Origin: UBA9611 sp965237595
GTDB lineage: Bacteria > Chloroflexota > Dehalococcoidia > Lucifugimonadales > UBA3495
Assembly (NCBI GenBank): GCA_965237595.1
Contig: CBDEFY010000006.1
Span: forward strand, 978,679-1,042,678
Direction of reading: 5' to 3'
DNA length: 64,000 bases
Position numbers and translations under genes: made by a program. The notes below the pieces were generated by a model that was given only the letters and a program-made list of their open reading frames with translations, was not told where the DNA came from and ran no database searches. Positions 26,251-36,820 of the stretch are shown in pieces; position 1 is the first letter of the stretch, and each line of letters starts with the position of its first letter.

Positions 26251-26907
26251 TCAGTCAACCGTAAAATCGGAAGGGTAAAGGCGGTGAAGTTTGGTTCGTG
26301 CGTCCCGGGTGTTGAACCGCCAGTTGATGGTGGCTCTGGCGGCGTTGCGCTCCTTGACCAGAGCATCGACTTCCCTCCTGAGGGCCTCCTCGCCGGAGAG
26401 CCGCTGCTTCAGGCAGGAGCGGGACAGGACGCTGAACTCGATCTCCGCCATGTTCAACCAACTCCCGTGCTTGGGCGTGTAATGAAACTCCAGCCGCCTG
26501 GCAATCCTCCGGGCTTCCTCAGCCGGGAAAGTCTCGTACAGCGATGCCCGGCGATGGGTATTCAGATTGTCCAAGACAACCCTTACCACCTCGGCTTCCG
26601 GGTAGGCTTCATCCGCCAGCCAGCGCATCCGGCGGGCGAAGTCTTGCATCGTGCGCCGCTCCGTGACCGCCACCCCTCGCCAACCCGCCAAGGGCTCGCA
26701 GGCCAAGAACAGGTTGCGGGTACCCTCCCGCCGGTATTCGTAGTCCTGCCGCAGCGGAAGTCCCGGCCGGGGCGGCAGAGCGGGCTGGGTCTCCGCCAAC
26801 AACTGGGTGGATGTCTCGTCAAAGCAAACCACCGGACGTTGGGGATCATAGGGTTCGGCGTAGAGATCCAGGACATCCTCCATGTTAGCCACAAATTCCG
26901 CGCTCAC
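26251..26907 (-). CDS. IS630-type transposase, DDE catalytic part (OrfB)
   Basis: A 218-residue DDE_3 domain. It has VVCFDETSTQLL (Asp), VVLDNLNTHRRASLYE (Asp), and YTPKHGSWLNMAEIEFSVL (Glu). All three catalytic acids are present. Reading back one base at AAAAAAAC gives NALKPWQKKEW, which continues into this frame, so it is probably made as a fusion with the upstream HTH frame by -1 frameshifting. The stop lies at the element's end. Confidence 0.85.
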   Translation of the reverse strand: MSAEFVANMEDVLDLYAEPYDPQRPVVCFDETSTQLLAETQPALPPRPGLPLRQDYEYRREGTRNLFLACEPLAGWRGVAVTERRTMQDFARRMRWLADEAYPEAEVVRVVLDNLNTHRRASLYETFPAEEARRIARRLEFHYTPKHGSWLNMAEIEFSVLSRSCLKQRLSGEEALRREVDALVKERNAARATINWRFNTRDARTKLHRLYPSDFTVD

Positions 26908-27374
26908 CTTGGGAATGCACCACTCCTTCTTCTGCCACGGCTTGAGGGCGTTTTTTTGAGACGCTTGCGCACCCCCTCGTGGGACATGGAGGGCGTCAGC
27001 CCCAACTCGACCACCTTCCCGGCCAGCAGACGCAGGGTCCAGTGGTCATGCCCTTCCGGCGGCGGGCTGCAGGCCAAAGCAATCAGGTGGGCTTCGCCCC
27101 GGTCGTCCAACTTCCGGGGCCGGTTGGCCTGGGGACGGTCCTGCAAAACCCTCTCCAACCCTTCTTCGGCAAAGCGCTGCTTGACCCGGTATACGGTGCT
27201 CAGGGCCACATCCAAAGCTTCGGCCACTTGGGGTGCCGCCCAACCCTCGTCGCTCTTTAGGAGAATCCGCGCTCTAGCGGTCACTCGGGCTGAGTTTTTG
27301 CCAACCCGGATCAGTCGCTGGAGCTCTTCCCGTTGTTCCTGTGCCAGCCGCACCGCGTATTTGTCCCTGACCAT
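26904..27374 (-). CDS. IS630-type transposase, HTH part (OrfA)
   Basis: This frame holds two HTH regions of the IS630 N-terminus: SARVTARARILLKSDEGW, then PQVAEALDVALSTVYRVKQR, and MSHEGVRKRLKK. An A7 run right after KRLKK (CTC AAA AAA AC) is a -1 slippery site leading into the DDE frame. The ATG at 27374 (MVRDKYAVRL) is taken as the start. Others upstream are possible. Confidence 0.8.
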   Translation of the reverse strand: MVRDKYAVRLAQEQREELQRLIRVGKNSARVTARARILLKSDEGWAAPQVAEALDVALSTVYRVKQRFAEEGLERVLQDRPQANRPRKLDDRGEAHLIALACSPPPEGHDHWTLRLLAGKVVELGLTPSMSHEGVRKRLKKTPSSRGRRRSGAFPR

Positions 27375-27761
27375 CATTGCCACTCCCGCCATCAACACTT
27401 CCCACCAGGCAGGATAGCTCAATTGGCCCCTTTCTTAAACAAATCCCAAAACCAAGTTTACTGAGTACTAGTGGGCATCCTGCTGGGCCTGGTGGGGGTG
27501 GTGGGCGTGGGCTACTTCATCTACGGCGCCTACCTCTACCTCACCGCCTCCGGCGCGACCAACCAGATGGAGCGGGGCAAGAGCGCCATGATGACCGCCC
27601 TGGCGGGCATCGTGCTGGCCCTGGTGGCCTACGCGGCGTGGTCGAGCTGGTGATGAACGCCGTGGTGGGCAACCCGGTGGACCCCAGCGTGCCCGACCCC
27701 ACCAACTCCGGCGGCGGTTCCGGCACCACCGGCACCGGCGACGGCGGTTAGGAGGGACGGA

Positions 27762-28206
27762 ATGAGAGAGCATGAAGTCCCCACCCACGTGCAGGCCGAG
27801 GACAAGGTGCTGCTGTGGTTCACCTTCCCCCAGATCGTGGCGGTGGTGGCGGTTTGCGCCCTGGCCTACGGGGCCTACCGCTACGCCCCCTTCGGCCCGT
27901 CGCAAGTCCGGCTGGGCCTGGCGGTCTTGCTGGGGATCGTGGGCATCGCCCTGACCGTGGGGAAGATCGGAGGCCGGGGGCTGCCGCTGGTGGCCGCCGA
28001 CCTCTTGAAGTTCAACCTGGGGGCCAGGCGCTACGCCGGGTCCCCGGCCCAACTGGCGCTGAACGAAGCCCCTGCTCCGGTGGAGGCCAAGCCCGACCCG
28101 TTGCGGCTGCTGGCCAAGAAGGCGGCTGGCGGCCTGGGCAAGGCGGCGAAGGCGGCGCGGCGCAAGGGGCGTGCCCCCTTGCCGGCCCCACAGCTGGTTC
28201 GGCAAG
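27762..28206 (+). CDS. PrgI family conjugation protein (3' end uncertain)
   Basis: It starts MREHEVPTHVQAEDKVLLWF after GGAGGGACGGA. Two hydrophobic segments follow (FPQIVAVVAVCALAYGAYRY and VRLGLAVLLGIVGIALTVG) and then LVAADLLKFNLGARRY, the PrgI pattern (VirB3-like, T4SS inner membrane). The frame stays open to 29252, but coding signal moves one frame over near 28180 into the exported-domain gene. Either the two genes overlap, or one fused gene carries a frameshift. I set the end where the signal is lost. Confidence 0.65.
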
Positions 28207-29352
28207 CGCCGCCGTCCGAAGGATACGGACAGTCAGAAGGCACCGAAACAGAACGACAGCAGCAGGAGACCGTGGAGCCGCTTCCTGGCGGTGGCGGCCC
28301 TGGGACTGCTGGCCGTGGTCCTGCTGCCCGCCACCGCCCTGGCCGACGACCCGGGCGACGAGGACCCGGGCTGGCGGCTGGACGAAATCTACTTCGTGCC
28401 GCCGGAGCCGGTGCCGGGACGCCGCATCTTCGTGGAGCGTCTCGTAGTCTCCGGCGACACCGCCAACGTCACCTTGCGGGCCGCCCACGACCTGGAACTG
28501 CGGGTGCGGGTCTACGGCGGCAGGGAGGGCAAGACCCTGCGGATGGGGGTCAATCCCAGCTTCCGGGCCGGGGAGAGCAAGAACTTCAACCTGACCCTGA
28601 ACGGCCCGTCGCCCTCCTTCACCTTCTCCTGGGTGGACTCGCTGGGCCGGTCCGGGGCGGTGTCCCTGAAGAGCCACCAGATTCCCTACCCGCTGCCCCA
28701 GGCCGGCGGCGGGCTTTGCGACCTGGAGGTGACCTCACTGGAATGGACGCCGGGGCAAATCACCGGCGTCATCGCCTCGGAGTGCATCGCGGAGACCAGG
28801 CACGAGGAGGCCCTGCCGGTGTACGGCGGCCATTTCAGCCAGACGACGCCCGCCCTGCTGGACTCCTCGGTCACCCGCATCACCGGAACGGTCAACGTCG
28901 TCGCCGGAAGCCACCGCGCCAGCGCGTCCTTCGTCCAAGGCGGCGAGACCCGCTTCACCCTGGCCGTCCCCAACCGGAAGGCGGTCCACAACCTGGAAAT
29001 CACGGCGGACCTGGCGGCGACGCTGAACGTGCCCCTGCCGCCCATGTTGCAGACCACCCACCACCCGGCCTGGACCCAGGTGATCACCCGCCGGGTGAGC
29101 CTGTCCTGCGGAGAGGGGTCCTCGGTGACCAGGACGGTGCGGGTCTACGTCTATCACCCGGAGCACGTGCGGGCCGTCGAAACCCAGCGCGCGCCGGTCA
29201 CCCGCACCAGGGCCGAGTCCATCCCCCTGGCTGCCAGCGTTGGGGCGGATGACCCCCACCAGGCCCTTTACGTTCCCCCGCCCAAGCCCCCGCCGCCAAC
29301 GGCGGAGCAGACCCCCGTCGGCGATTCCAGCTGGTGGAGCTGGCCGTGGTAG
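28171..29352 (+). CDS. Membrane-anchored exported conjugation-operon protein
   Basis: A 393-residue frame from a GTG. It has a basic start, then a transmembrane/signal segment (FLAVAALGLLAVVLLPATALA), then a beta-rich exported region (for example LRAAHDLELRVRVYGGREGK, SFTFSWVDSLGR, ITGTVNVVAGSHRASASF). It ends in a Pro-rich PPPKPPPPTAEQ stretch and WWSWPW. No family is recognised. The N-terminal boundary with the PrgI frame is unclear and the two may be one frameshifted gene. The next pilin-like gene overlaps its end by 19 bases. Confidence 0.6.
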   Translation: MPPCRPHSWFGKRRRPKDTDSQKAPKQNDSSRRPWSRFLAVAALGLLAVVLLPATALADDPGDEDPGWRLDEIYFVPPEPVPGRRIFVERLVVSGDTANVTLRAAHDLELRVRVYGGREGKTLRMGVNPSFRAGESKNFNLTLNGPSPSFTFSWVDSLGRSGAVSLKSHQIPYPLPQAGGGLCDLEVTSLEWTPGQITGVIASECIAETRHEEALPVYGGHFSQTTPALLDSSVTRITGTVNVVAGSHRASASFVQGGETRFTLAVPNRKAVHNLEITADLAATLNVPLPPMLQTTHHPAWTQVITRRVSLSCGEGSSVTRTVRVYVYHPEHVRAVETQRAPVTRTRAESIPLAASVGADDPHQALYVPPPKPPPPTAEQTPVGDSSWWSWPW

Positions 29353-29665
29353 GGCGCATCACGAGCATCCTGCTGTCCTCCGGCGCGGCCCTGGCGTCCA
29401 TCGCCGCCGCGCCGGAGGACGTGAAGGCAGAAATGCTGGCCGCCTTCGACACGGTGCTGACCGGTATGGCCTACGCGGGGGTCGGCCTCTGCTTCTTCGG
29501 CATCGTGTGGGCCGGGTTTGTGCTGATGGCCGAGGGAGGGCCAGGAGCACCACCACCAGGCCGACGACGGCCATCACGACGGCGTTCCTGGTGGTGGTGC
29601 TCCTGGCCAAGGGCATCGCCCTGCTCCTGCAAAGCAAGCTCCTCGAAGTGATGCCGGGTATTTAG
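29334..29665 (+). pseudogene. Second pilin-like (VirB2/TrbC-type) gene, frameshifted
   Basis: The frame gives ITSILLSSGAALASIAA, EDVKAEMLAAFDTVLTG and a first helix MAYAGVGLCFFGIVWAGFVL. After a shift near 29542 another frame gives the second helix (AITTAFLVVVLLAKGIALLL) and the end QSKLLEVMPGI. The two-helix layout is pilin-like. The polar loop between the helices is where the frames change. It is either decayed or carries a sequencing error. Confidence 0.6.
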
Positions 29666-29686
29666 AACGAAAGGGAGGTACGAGAA

Positions 29687-31908
29687 ATGAAAGCGACACT
29701 ACCCAACCTGAAGAAACTGGCCGGAGCCGGCAGACTTGTCCATCCTGCCGGCTCCGAAGACAACCAACACGAAGACATCGGACAGACTGACCAGGCGGCG
29801 GAACCCAAGCCGCCGCCCCAGTTGTCCCTGTTTTTCATGCTGTCCCACCTGGAAGAGGACGGGCCGGTGCGGCTGGACGGGGTGAAACTGGCGGTGTGCG
29901 AGGTGATGGGGCTGGAGCTGGACGAACCCAAGCTGGGGGCCTTCGCCGGGGGGCTGAACGCCCTGGACTTCCCGGTGCAACTGCTGGTGCGCCAGCACCC
30001 GCCGGTATTGGCAACCCTGCGGAAGAATCTGGCCGAGGCCCAGCCCCAAGACCTCCCCACCAGACGAAAGCCGCCGCCGAGTCCCTGGGCAGGCTGCTGA
30101 CGGGACTGGAGAGCCGCGAGGGAATCCTGGACCGGCGCTTCTACGCCGTCTGCGAACACAGCCGGATGGACGAGCTGCGCGGCCTGCTGGCCCGGACGGG
30201 CCTCGGGGTGTTTCCCCTGAACGGAGAACCCCTGCGGCTCCTGCTCTTGGCCTCGGCCCTGGGCGGCTCGCCGATGGACCGGGACGAGGACGCCGAGCTG
30301 GAAATTGAAATCAACCGCCGGGACATCCGCGTCGGCAATCACCTGGTCCGCTCCCTGCACCTGGGCAAGTGGCCCCGCAGCCTGGCACCGGGCTTCCTAC
30401 AGGGGCTGATGGCCGCCGGAGCGCCGATGGACCTCTCGATCCACCTGGGCGCCATCCCGGCGGAGCAGGCCGCCCGCACCCTGGAGTGGCAGAAGGTGCG
30501 GTTCGAGTCGGCCCAGTCGTTGTCCCTGAACCGGGGCCGCAGCCTGTCGCCCGAGGCGGAGATCGCCCTGGAGGACGTGAGCAGGCTCAGGGACGAGGTG
30601 CAGCGGGGCCGGGAGCGGCTGTTCCACGCCTCCCTGTCGGTTACTCTCCACGCCGCCGACGCCGACGGGCTGAAGGACCTGACCTAGAAAGCCCGGGCCC
30701 ACTTCGCCGCCAACCTGGGCAAGCTGGACAACCTGGCCTTCCGGCAGCGGGAGGGTCTGCTGTCCACCCTGCCCCTGGCCCTCAACGCCCTGGCGGTGTG
30801 GCGGACGCTGGACACCTCCAGCCTGGCCCGTCTGTTTCCCTTCTCGCCGCCGGACCTGGACACCAGGAGCGGGACGCTGTACGGCATCGACCTCAGGGCC
30901 TGCGCCCCCATCGTCTACGACCCCTTCGACGGCACCCACCTGAACGCCAACACCGCCGTCCTGGCCCGCTCCGGCAGCGGCAAGTCCTTCGCCACCAAGC
31001 TGGGTGTCTTGCGCGGGGTTTGCCGTGGCGTCAGGGCCTACGTGATTGACCCCGAAGGCGAGTACGCCGACATGGCCCGCGCCGCCGGTGGGCGGGTGCT
31101 GTCCCCGGGAATCGCGGGCCAGGGCATGAACCCCTTCGTCATCGACCAGGGCGACTCGGAAGAGCTGTTGCAACGCATCGGCAGCCTGCGCCGGTTGATC
31201 GAGGTGATGGTGGGGGAGCGGCTCAGCGCCGAGCGGCGGTCCTCCCTGGACCACGCCCTGGCGGGCTACTACGCCGAGGCCAGGGAACGCACCGGCTTCC
31301 GGGATTTCTACGCCTACATGGAGCAGAACGGCGACGGCGACATCGCCCACCTGCTGCGGCCCTTCGCCACCGGCAGCCTGCGACATCTCCTCTCCGACGA
31401 GGGCGACGACCTGCTGACCCACGAGGCTCTGGTCACCGTCTTCGACCTGCACCTGCTGGAACCGGAGCTTCGGCCCGCCGCCGCCCAGGACCCCCGGCCC
31501 CGCCTGCTGGTGGTGGACGAGGTGTGGAGCATCATGCAGCACCCCGAGGGCGCGGCCTTCATGGTCAGCGTGGCCAACCGCGCCCGCAAGCACCGGCTGG
31601 GGTTGCAGTTCTTCACCCAGGACGTGCATGACCTGCTCAGCGAGGACTCCTCCCGCACCATCACCGGCCACTCGGGAAGGGCGCTGTTGCAGAACGCGGC
31701 CTTCAAGCTGCTGCTCCAGCAGGACGCGGCGGCGATTAGCACAGTAGGCGAAGCCTTCGACCTGCCGGTGGACCTGCAACGGTGGCTCTTGTCCTGCCCG
31801 CGCGGCGACGGGCTGCTGCTGGCCCGGGGCAACCGCTTCCCGGTCCGCATCGAGGCCACGCCGGAGGAAACCGAGGTCATCGAGTGGCGGCCCGGCCCCC
31901 GGCACTGA
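29687..31908 (+). pseudogene. VirB4/TraC-type conjugation ATPase with frameshift and in-frame TAG
   Basis: It starts MKATLPNLKKLAG after AAAGGGAGGTACGAGAA. The N-terminal region is in one frame until about 30050 and continues in another (ESLGRLLTGLESREGIL). A TAG at 30685-30687 interrupts LKDLT-KARAHF, probably a former Gln. The ATPase domain follows in the same frame: VLARSGSGKSFATK (Walker A), VIDPEGEYADMARAAGG, RLLVVDEVWSIMQHPEG (Walker B), and LGLQFFTQDVHDLL. VirB4 powers pilus assembly and transfer. As read, only a C-terminal fragment could be made. Confidence 0.85.
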
Positions 31909-31945
31909 ACCGCAAGACAGAATCCAATAGAAAGAGGCAACGAGT

Positions 31946-34490
31946 ATGAGTATCAACGTGAAGCATATCCTCTTCGGCGAGAAGCAGGCCAAGAAGCCCC
32001 CGGCCCTGGTGGCGGTGACGCCCCACCGCACCGGCGAGCGCACCCTGCTGGGCGTGGAGAACCTGCTCCAGTCCATCGCCGTCCCCGAACCCTTCTCTTT
32101 GGAGCTGGCCGGGGACATGGACGGCGTCACCCTGCTGGCCCGCTGCCAGGACGACCGGGTGGTCAAGCAGCAGCTTGCCGCCCACTACCCCCAGGCCCGC
32201 GTCCGCGAGGTGGCCCCCGAGGACGACCCCATGCGCCGCAGGCAGGGCGAGCTGGCCTGGGAGCTGACCCTGCGGGTTGACGGGCCGGAGTACGTGCCCC
32301 TGCGCACCTTCCGGGACGACGACCTGCTGGACCCGGGCTCCGCCCCCTGCTGGCGGTCATCGGCTCCCTGTCCGCCCTGCGCCCCGGCGAGCGCGTCGTT
32401 TCCCGCCTGCTGCTGCGTTCCCTTGGTCCCGAGTGGTCCCAGTCCCACCAGGCCAAGGCCCATAATCAGGCCGTCCCGGAACCCCGAGACCCCTCCTACA
32501 CCTACCAGACCAGGCCCCTCCAGGTGGACGGGGTGACCATGGCCGTGCTGGGCGCCGGGGCGCTGGCCGCCCTGCGAGGCTACCTGTGGGTGCAGGACGG
32601 CGAAATCCTCAAGGCGTCCCTCTTGGGCCTGGGCACCGTCTCCGGCATGGTGGTGGCCGGCTGGGGCTGGTGGCGCTGGAAGAAGCCCCGCAACCGGGTC
32701 TACGACCCGTTGCTGATCAGGGAGAAGGTGTCCCGCATCGCCTTCGACGCCGAGCTGCAACTCACCGCCTTCCTGCCCGCCGAGGACGGCGCCGAGCGGG
32801 CCTGCGACCTGCTGGAAAGCGTCGCCGCCGCCTACCGCCACTACGACCATCCCGCCGGGGCGCGGTTCAAGGCGGGCCAGGCCAGGCCCCTGTTCCCGGC
32901 GGCGACGCTGCACCCCGCCGGGCCGGGGCTGTTCGGCAAGCGCAGCGTCCTGGGCGTCCGCGAGGTGGCCGCCCTGTGGCACCCGCCCGGCGAGGGGGAC
33001 GAGACGCCCCTGGTGGAGCGGTCCGGGTCACGGGCGCTGGCGCCACCGGGGGCGTACCCCGCGAGGTCCACTTCACCGACGACCTGTTGCGCCGCCACCA
33101 CCTCTACGTGGCCCGCACCCGCATGGGCAAGTCCACCCTGATGCACCACGTCGTCGCCCACAAGCTGCGGGAGAAAGCCGCCGGCCGGGACCAGGACGCC
33201 ATCATCGTGGTGGACCCCCACGCCGACCTGGTGGCGGGCCTGCTGGAGCAGGTGCCCGAGTCGCTGGTGGACAAGGTGAGGCTCATCGACCTGGCCGACG
33301 ACCAGGGCGCGCCCGGCGTCAACCTGCTGGACACCCGGATCTTCGCCGACCGGGACCGCACCGCCGACTCGGTGGTGCGGGTGGCCAAGGGCTTATGGGA
33401 GCAGTGGGGTCCCCGGATGCAGTCCATCCTGGAGCACACCGTCAAGACCCTCCACGAGGCCAACGAGCAGAGGGACGACGGCGAGCAGTACACCATCCTG
33501 GACGGGCTGAAACTGCTCTCCGACGGCAAGTTCCGGGCCGACGTGCTGGCCCAGGTCAGCGACCCCTACATCATGGACTGGTGGGTGCGGGACTTCGACA
33601 ACTGGCACCGCCAGTACCGCTCCGAGGCCATCGCCCCGGTGCAGACCCGCCTGGCCTACTACGCCTCATCCAAGAAGGCCCGGGCCATCCTGGGCCAGTC
33701 CCGCTCCACCATCGACCTGCGGCAGACCATCCTGGAGGGCGGCGTTCTTTTCGTGTCCACCGCCCAGGGGACGGCGGGCCGGGACGTGGCGGCCCTAGTG
33801 GGGGCGTCGCCGCTCAACCTGGTGGACTCGGTGATCCGGGAGCAGGAGAGCCTGCCCCTGCACCGGCGGCGGGGCGCGCTGGTCGTCGTTGACGAGATGC
33901 AGTCCATGCCCGGCGTCGATTACGAGTCCATGCTAAGCGAACTGGGCAAGTACGGGGCCAGCTTCATCCTGGCCACCCAGAGCCTGGCCAAGCTGGACGA
34001 CCTCTCCCGCACCATGCAGGACGCCATCCTGGCCAACGTGGGCTGCCTGGCCGTCTTCCAGGTGTCGGGCAGCGACGCCCGCCGCCTGGTCTGGGAGCTG
34101 GGTAAGGACCGCGTGTCCGAGGACGACATCACGTCCCTGCCGGTGCATCACTGCTACGTGCGGGCCACCGTGGGCGCCGACCGCCTGCCCGCCTACTCCA
34201 TGATGGTCGGGAAGCCGGAGCCGGGCGATCCCCAGATCGCCGCCCGAATCCCGGCGGAGGCCCGGGACTACACCACCAGGGCCGGGGAGATCGCCGCGGG
34301 GAACGCCGAAGGGGAGCAGAAGATCAGCGACTACCGCAGGCTGCTGGCGGAGCGGCAGAACGACGCCAATCCCGCGCCGCAACCGCCGGAGCAGGACCCC
34401 GGACCGGGCCGCAACAGGCAGCGCAGCAGGCGCAACCCGGCGGGTGAAGACGGCGAGGACCCTGCCGACAGCGGGGAGGTGGAGGAATGA
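31946..34490 (+). pseudogene. VirD4/TraD-type coupling protein, two frameshifts
   Basis: Three frames make up one protein of about 850 residues. The first is 31946 to about 32335 (MSINVKHILFGEKQ to TFRDDDLLD). The second runs from about 32335 to 33050 (LLAVIGSLSALRPGERVVS, transmembrane MAVLGAGALAALRGYL). The third runs from about 33050 to 34490 (ARTRMGKSTLMHH Walker A, IIVVDPHADLVAGLLEQV, LVVVDEMQSMPGVDYE Walker B, ASFILATQSLAKLD). It is the HerA/TraG-like ATPase that brings the relaxosome to the channel. The stop overlaps the next start in ATGA. Confidence 0.85.
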
Positions 34491-36174
34491 CTTTGACCCA
34501 TTGCGAGACCGGTTTGCTGCGACAGTTGGCGGAGACGCCCTTCGCCGACCGGCTGGACCTGGCGGCCCTTTCCGGCTGGTCCCGGGGCGCGGTGTACGCC
34601 GGAATGGATAGGCTCATGGAACGGGGGGTGGCCGACGCCATCCCCCACGCTACGCCCCTGCTGCCGCCCACCCGCCGGTACTACCTCACCGCCCACGGGC
34701 TGCGCTGGCTGGCGGAAGACGAGGCAACCAGCTTGGACGAACTGCTGCGCCGCCGTCCGGTGTCGGGCCAATGGCAGCGGGTGTTGCTGGGGCGGCTGGA
34801 TGCCCTGGCAGTCATTTACCGCCTGGCCAACACTATCTCCAACGCCGAGTTCCCAATTGGCTTTCGCTGGTTCCGGGCCGCGCCGGGGCACGCCGGCATC
34901 GTGCTGCCCGACGGACGCACGATAGCCGTGGTGCGGCAAGGCCTCACCGCCGACCGCACCGGCTTTTCCAAGCGGCTGTGGCGGCTCAGGGAGGGGCCGC
35001 TGCCCGGCGGCGTCCTGATGCTGGCCCCCGACGAGGTGCGGCTGCGCCAGGCCCGTCGGATGCTGGCCAGTGCGAGATTCCCCGTCTTCCTGGCCCTGGA
35101 AGGGGACGCCGCCCTGGCCGGCCTGGATTCCCCGGTGTGGCGTCCCCCTTCCGTCGCCGCCGACTTGGACCTGCGCTACGTACTGTCCCATCTGGACCGG
35201 CGCGTCGGCTTGCCGGTGGAAGCCATGCCCGCGCGGGCATGGCTTCCACCGGCATCGACCTGGACGGCCCAGCCTCCGATTACCTGCTGCCCGTGCTGCT
35301 CGGTCCCGCGGAGAAGCGCGCCCTGGACCTGCTCTCCGACTGGCCCTGGGCATCAAAGCGTGACCTGGCGGGGCTGATCGGCGTGTCGGTGCGGCGGGCG
35401 TCCCATCTGGTTGCGAGGCTGGACGAGTTCGGCCTGGTGAGACATTCCGATGGCCAGGGATCGCGGCGGCTGGCCCTCACCGACCGGGGGCTGGGGCTGC
35501 TGGCCCGCCGGGACCGTACATCCGTCGGCACGGCGCGGCGGAGGTGGGGCGTTGCGCCGCTGGACACGGAAGCGCCCCCGACCTGGCGCAACGTCTCCGG
35601 CTCCCGCAGCCGCCAGTTGCTGCGCAACGTCGAGCACACCGGCGCGGTCCACTGGTTCCTCGTCGCCCTGGCGGCACAGGCCCCCGCGGCAGGCTGGGAG
35701 GTGGTGCAGCTCGACCCGCCCCGCCGGGCCTCCCGCTACTTCCGCCACGAAGGGCGGCTGCACTCGGCGCTGCCCGACGCCTTCGGCGTCCTGCGCCGGG
35801 GCCAGGACGCTTTTCCCTTCTTCCTGGAGTGGGAGCGCCGGGCGGTGCGCCCGGTCACGATGGCGGCGCGGCTGGCCCTCTACCTGCGTTACTACTCCTC
35901 CAACCGCCCCCTGGACGACCACGGGGCGATGCCCATAGTCCTGGTGGTCTTCGACGACGAGTTGGCCGCCACCCACTTCCTGCGGGTGGCGCGGGAGGAG
36001 ACGGGGCGGGCCGGGGTGACGGTTCCTTTGTGGGTATCCCACCGGGCTGCCCTGGAACGGCTGGGGCCGTTGGGACGGGCCTGGCAGTCTCCCGGCGGTT
36101 GGGATTGGGCTTGCCCATTTTCGCATAGACTATTTCCACAGGCCGCGAACGCCGCCACTGAGATTTCTACCTAG
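34487..36174 (+). pseudogene. Replication-relaxation family protein, frameshifted at a palindrome
   Basis: The first frame (34487 to about 35230) has a winged helix (LLRQLAETPFADRLDL, TRRYYLTAHGLRWLAEDE) and a core (FRWFRAAPGHAGIVLPDG). The second frame (about 35235-36174) has a second winged helix (KRALDLLSDWPWASKRDLAG, ASHLVARLDEFGLVRH) and HTGAVHWFLVALAAQA, FFLEWERRAVRPVTMAARL. This matches Replic_Relax (PF13814-type) proteins, proposed to act in plasmid relaxation and replication. The break falls in a perfect 42-bp palindrome. The start overlaps the coupling-protein stop, so both were one operon. Confidence 0.8.
35212..35253. repeat. Perfect 42-bp palindrome inside the replication-relaxation gene
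   Basis: GCCGGTGGAAGCCATGCCCGC (35212-35232) is followed directly by its exact complement (35233-35253), with no loop. The coding frame changes across it. A perfect inverted duplication of 21 bp in mid-gene is what a template-switch event or an assembly fold-back would leave. Confidence 0.9.
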
Positions 36175-36295
36175 ACTAGCCGGCAAGTCCTCCTTGACTT
36201 GGAACTTTCCGGTAGGAGTGGGGGTGTTTTGGATTCTGCGGATTGCGGCATGGGCGGGCTGTTGCTAGACTTGGGAGTGTTTTAAGGCGGCGCTA

Positions 36296-36820
36296 ATGCT
36301 GGATTTGAATGACTTGGGGGCCGGGCAACCGGGCCTGACTTCCCAACTTGGCGGGGCAATGGCGCAAGCCGGGGCCGTCTGCCTGGAACATGAAGGACAT
36401 ATCCCTGGGACTCGACTTACCGTAAGAGGGACCATCCAAACCAGTCATGTCCTAAACTGGGCAGAGGTAACCGGGCAAGCACGCCGGACCTGGGCCGACC
36501 TTCAGGAGGCCACGGAAAAGGGCGCTGAGGGCGTCGCGATTCTGCTGATTAGGCGGGAAACCGGCTACGTTGCAATAGAGCGCGCCGCGATAGGCACACA
36601 CATTGACCGCTGGCTGGGCTACGAATCCGATGCCCCCTACTTCCAGCGCAAGGCAAGACTGGAGGTTTCCGGCATTCTCCGGGGCAGCGATGGAGATGTC
36701 AGAAGGCGGGTACGGGAGAAAATGGACCGCTTGGGGTTAACCAGCCACCGGTTGCCCGCCTACGTAGTGGTGGTAGAGTTTAGCAGACCGCTGGCCGAGG
36801 CAGTGAGCAATGAGCACTAA
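36296..36820 (+). CDS. Conserved hypothetical protein, first gene of a two-gene cargo module
   Basis: A 174-residue soluble protein. Landmarks are LGAGQPGLTSQLGGAMAQAG, LTVRGTI, RTWADLQEATEKGAEGVAIL, GYVAIERAAIGTHIDRWLGY, KARLEVSGI, and the end LPAYVVVVEFSRPLAE. From memory, proteins of this pattern are widespread and are usually followed by the small TPR-like protein found next here. No function is known. It lies between the conjugation operon and the ICE regulators, a usual cargo position, and overlaps the next gene by 11 bases. Confidence 0.65.
   Translation: MLDLNDLGAGQPGLTSQLGGAMAQAGAVCLEHEGHIPGTRLTVRGTIQTSHVLNWAEVTGQARRTWADLQEATEKGAEGVAILLIRRETGYVAIERAAIGTHIDRWLGYESDAPYFQRKARLEVSGILRGSDGDVRRRVREKMDRLGLTSHRLPAYVVVVEFSRPLAEAVSNEH

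Larger units (their letters stand above)
26250..27465 (-). mobile_element. IS630-type element (1216 bp) with TA target duplication
   Basis: The ends read CTCAGT...ACTGAG and are flanked on both sides by TA (26248-26249 and 27466-27467), the hallmark of IS630/Tc1-mariner insertion. Two transposase frames overlap through an A7 slippery run. Insertion in the pilin gene is clean, with both gene halves present. This is one of only two elements here with an identifiable target duplication. Confidence 0.92.
26214..27751 (+). pseudogene. VirB2/TrbC-like pilin gene interrupted by an IS630-type element
   Basis: The first 12 codons (MENLTQTISNLV, 26214-26249, after AAGGAGAAG) lie left of the insertion. 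The rest resumes at 27468 as LVGILLGLVGVVGVGYFIYG, then YLYLTASGATNQMERGKS and MMTALAGIVLALVAYA. Removing the element with one TA joins the frames exactly. The two hydrophobic helices around a short polar loop (SGATNQMERGK) are the pilin signature. A further 1-base shift near 27637 probably separates the frame from its tail (VVELVMNAVVGNP to 27751). Confidence 0.8.

Noticed and set aside
28210..29252. Continuation of the PrgI frame to 29252
   Set aside because: The residues become Gly/Pro/Arg-rich low complexity typical of an off-frame reading in GC-rich DNA, while the neighbouring frame has a signal peptide and ordered protein.
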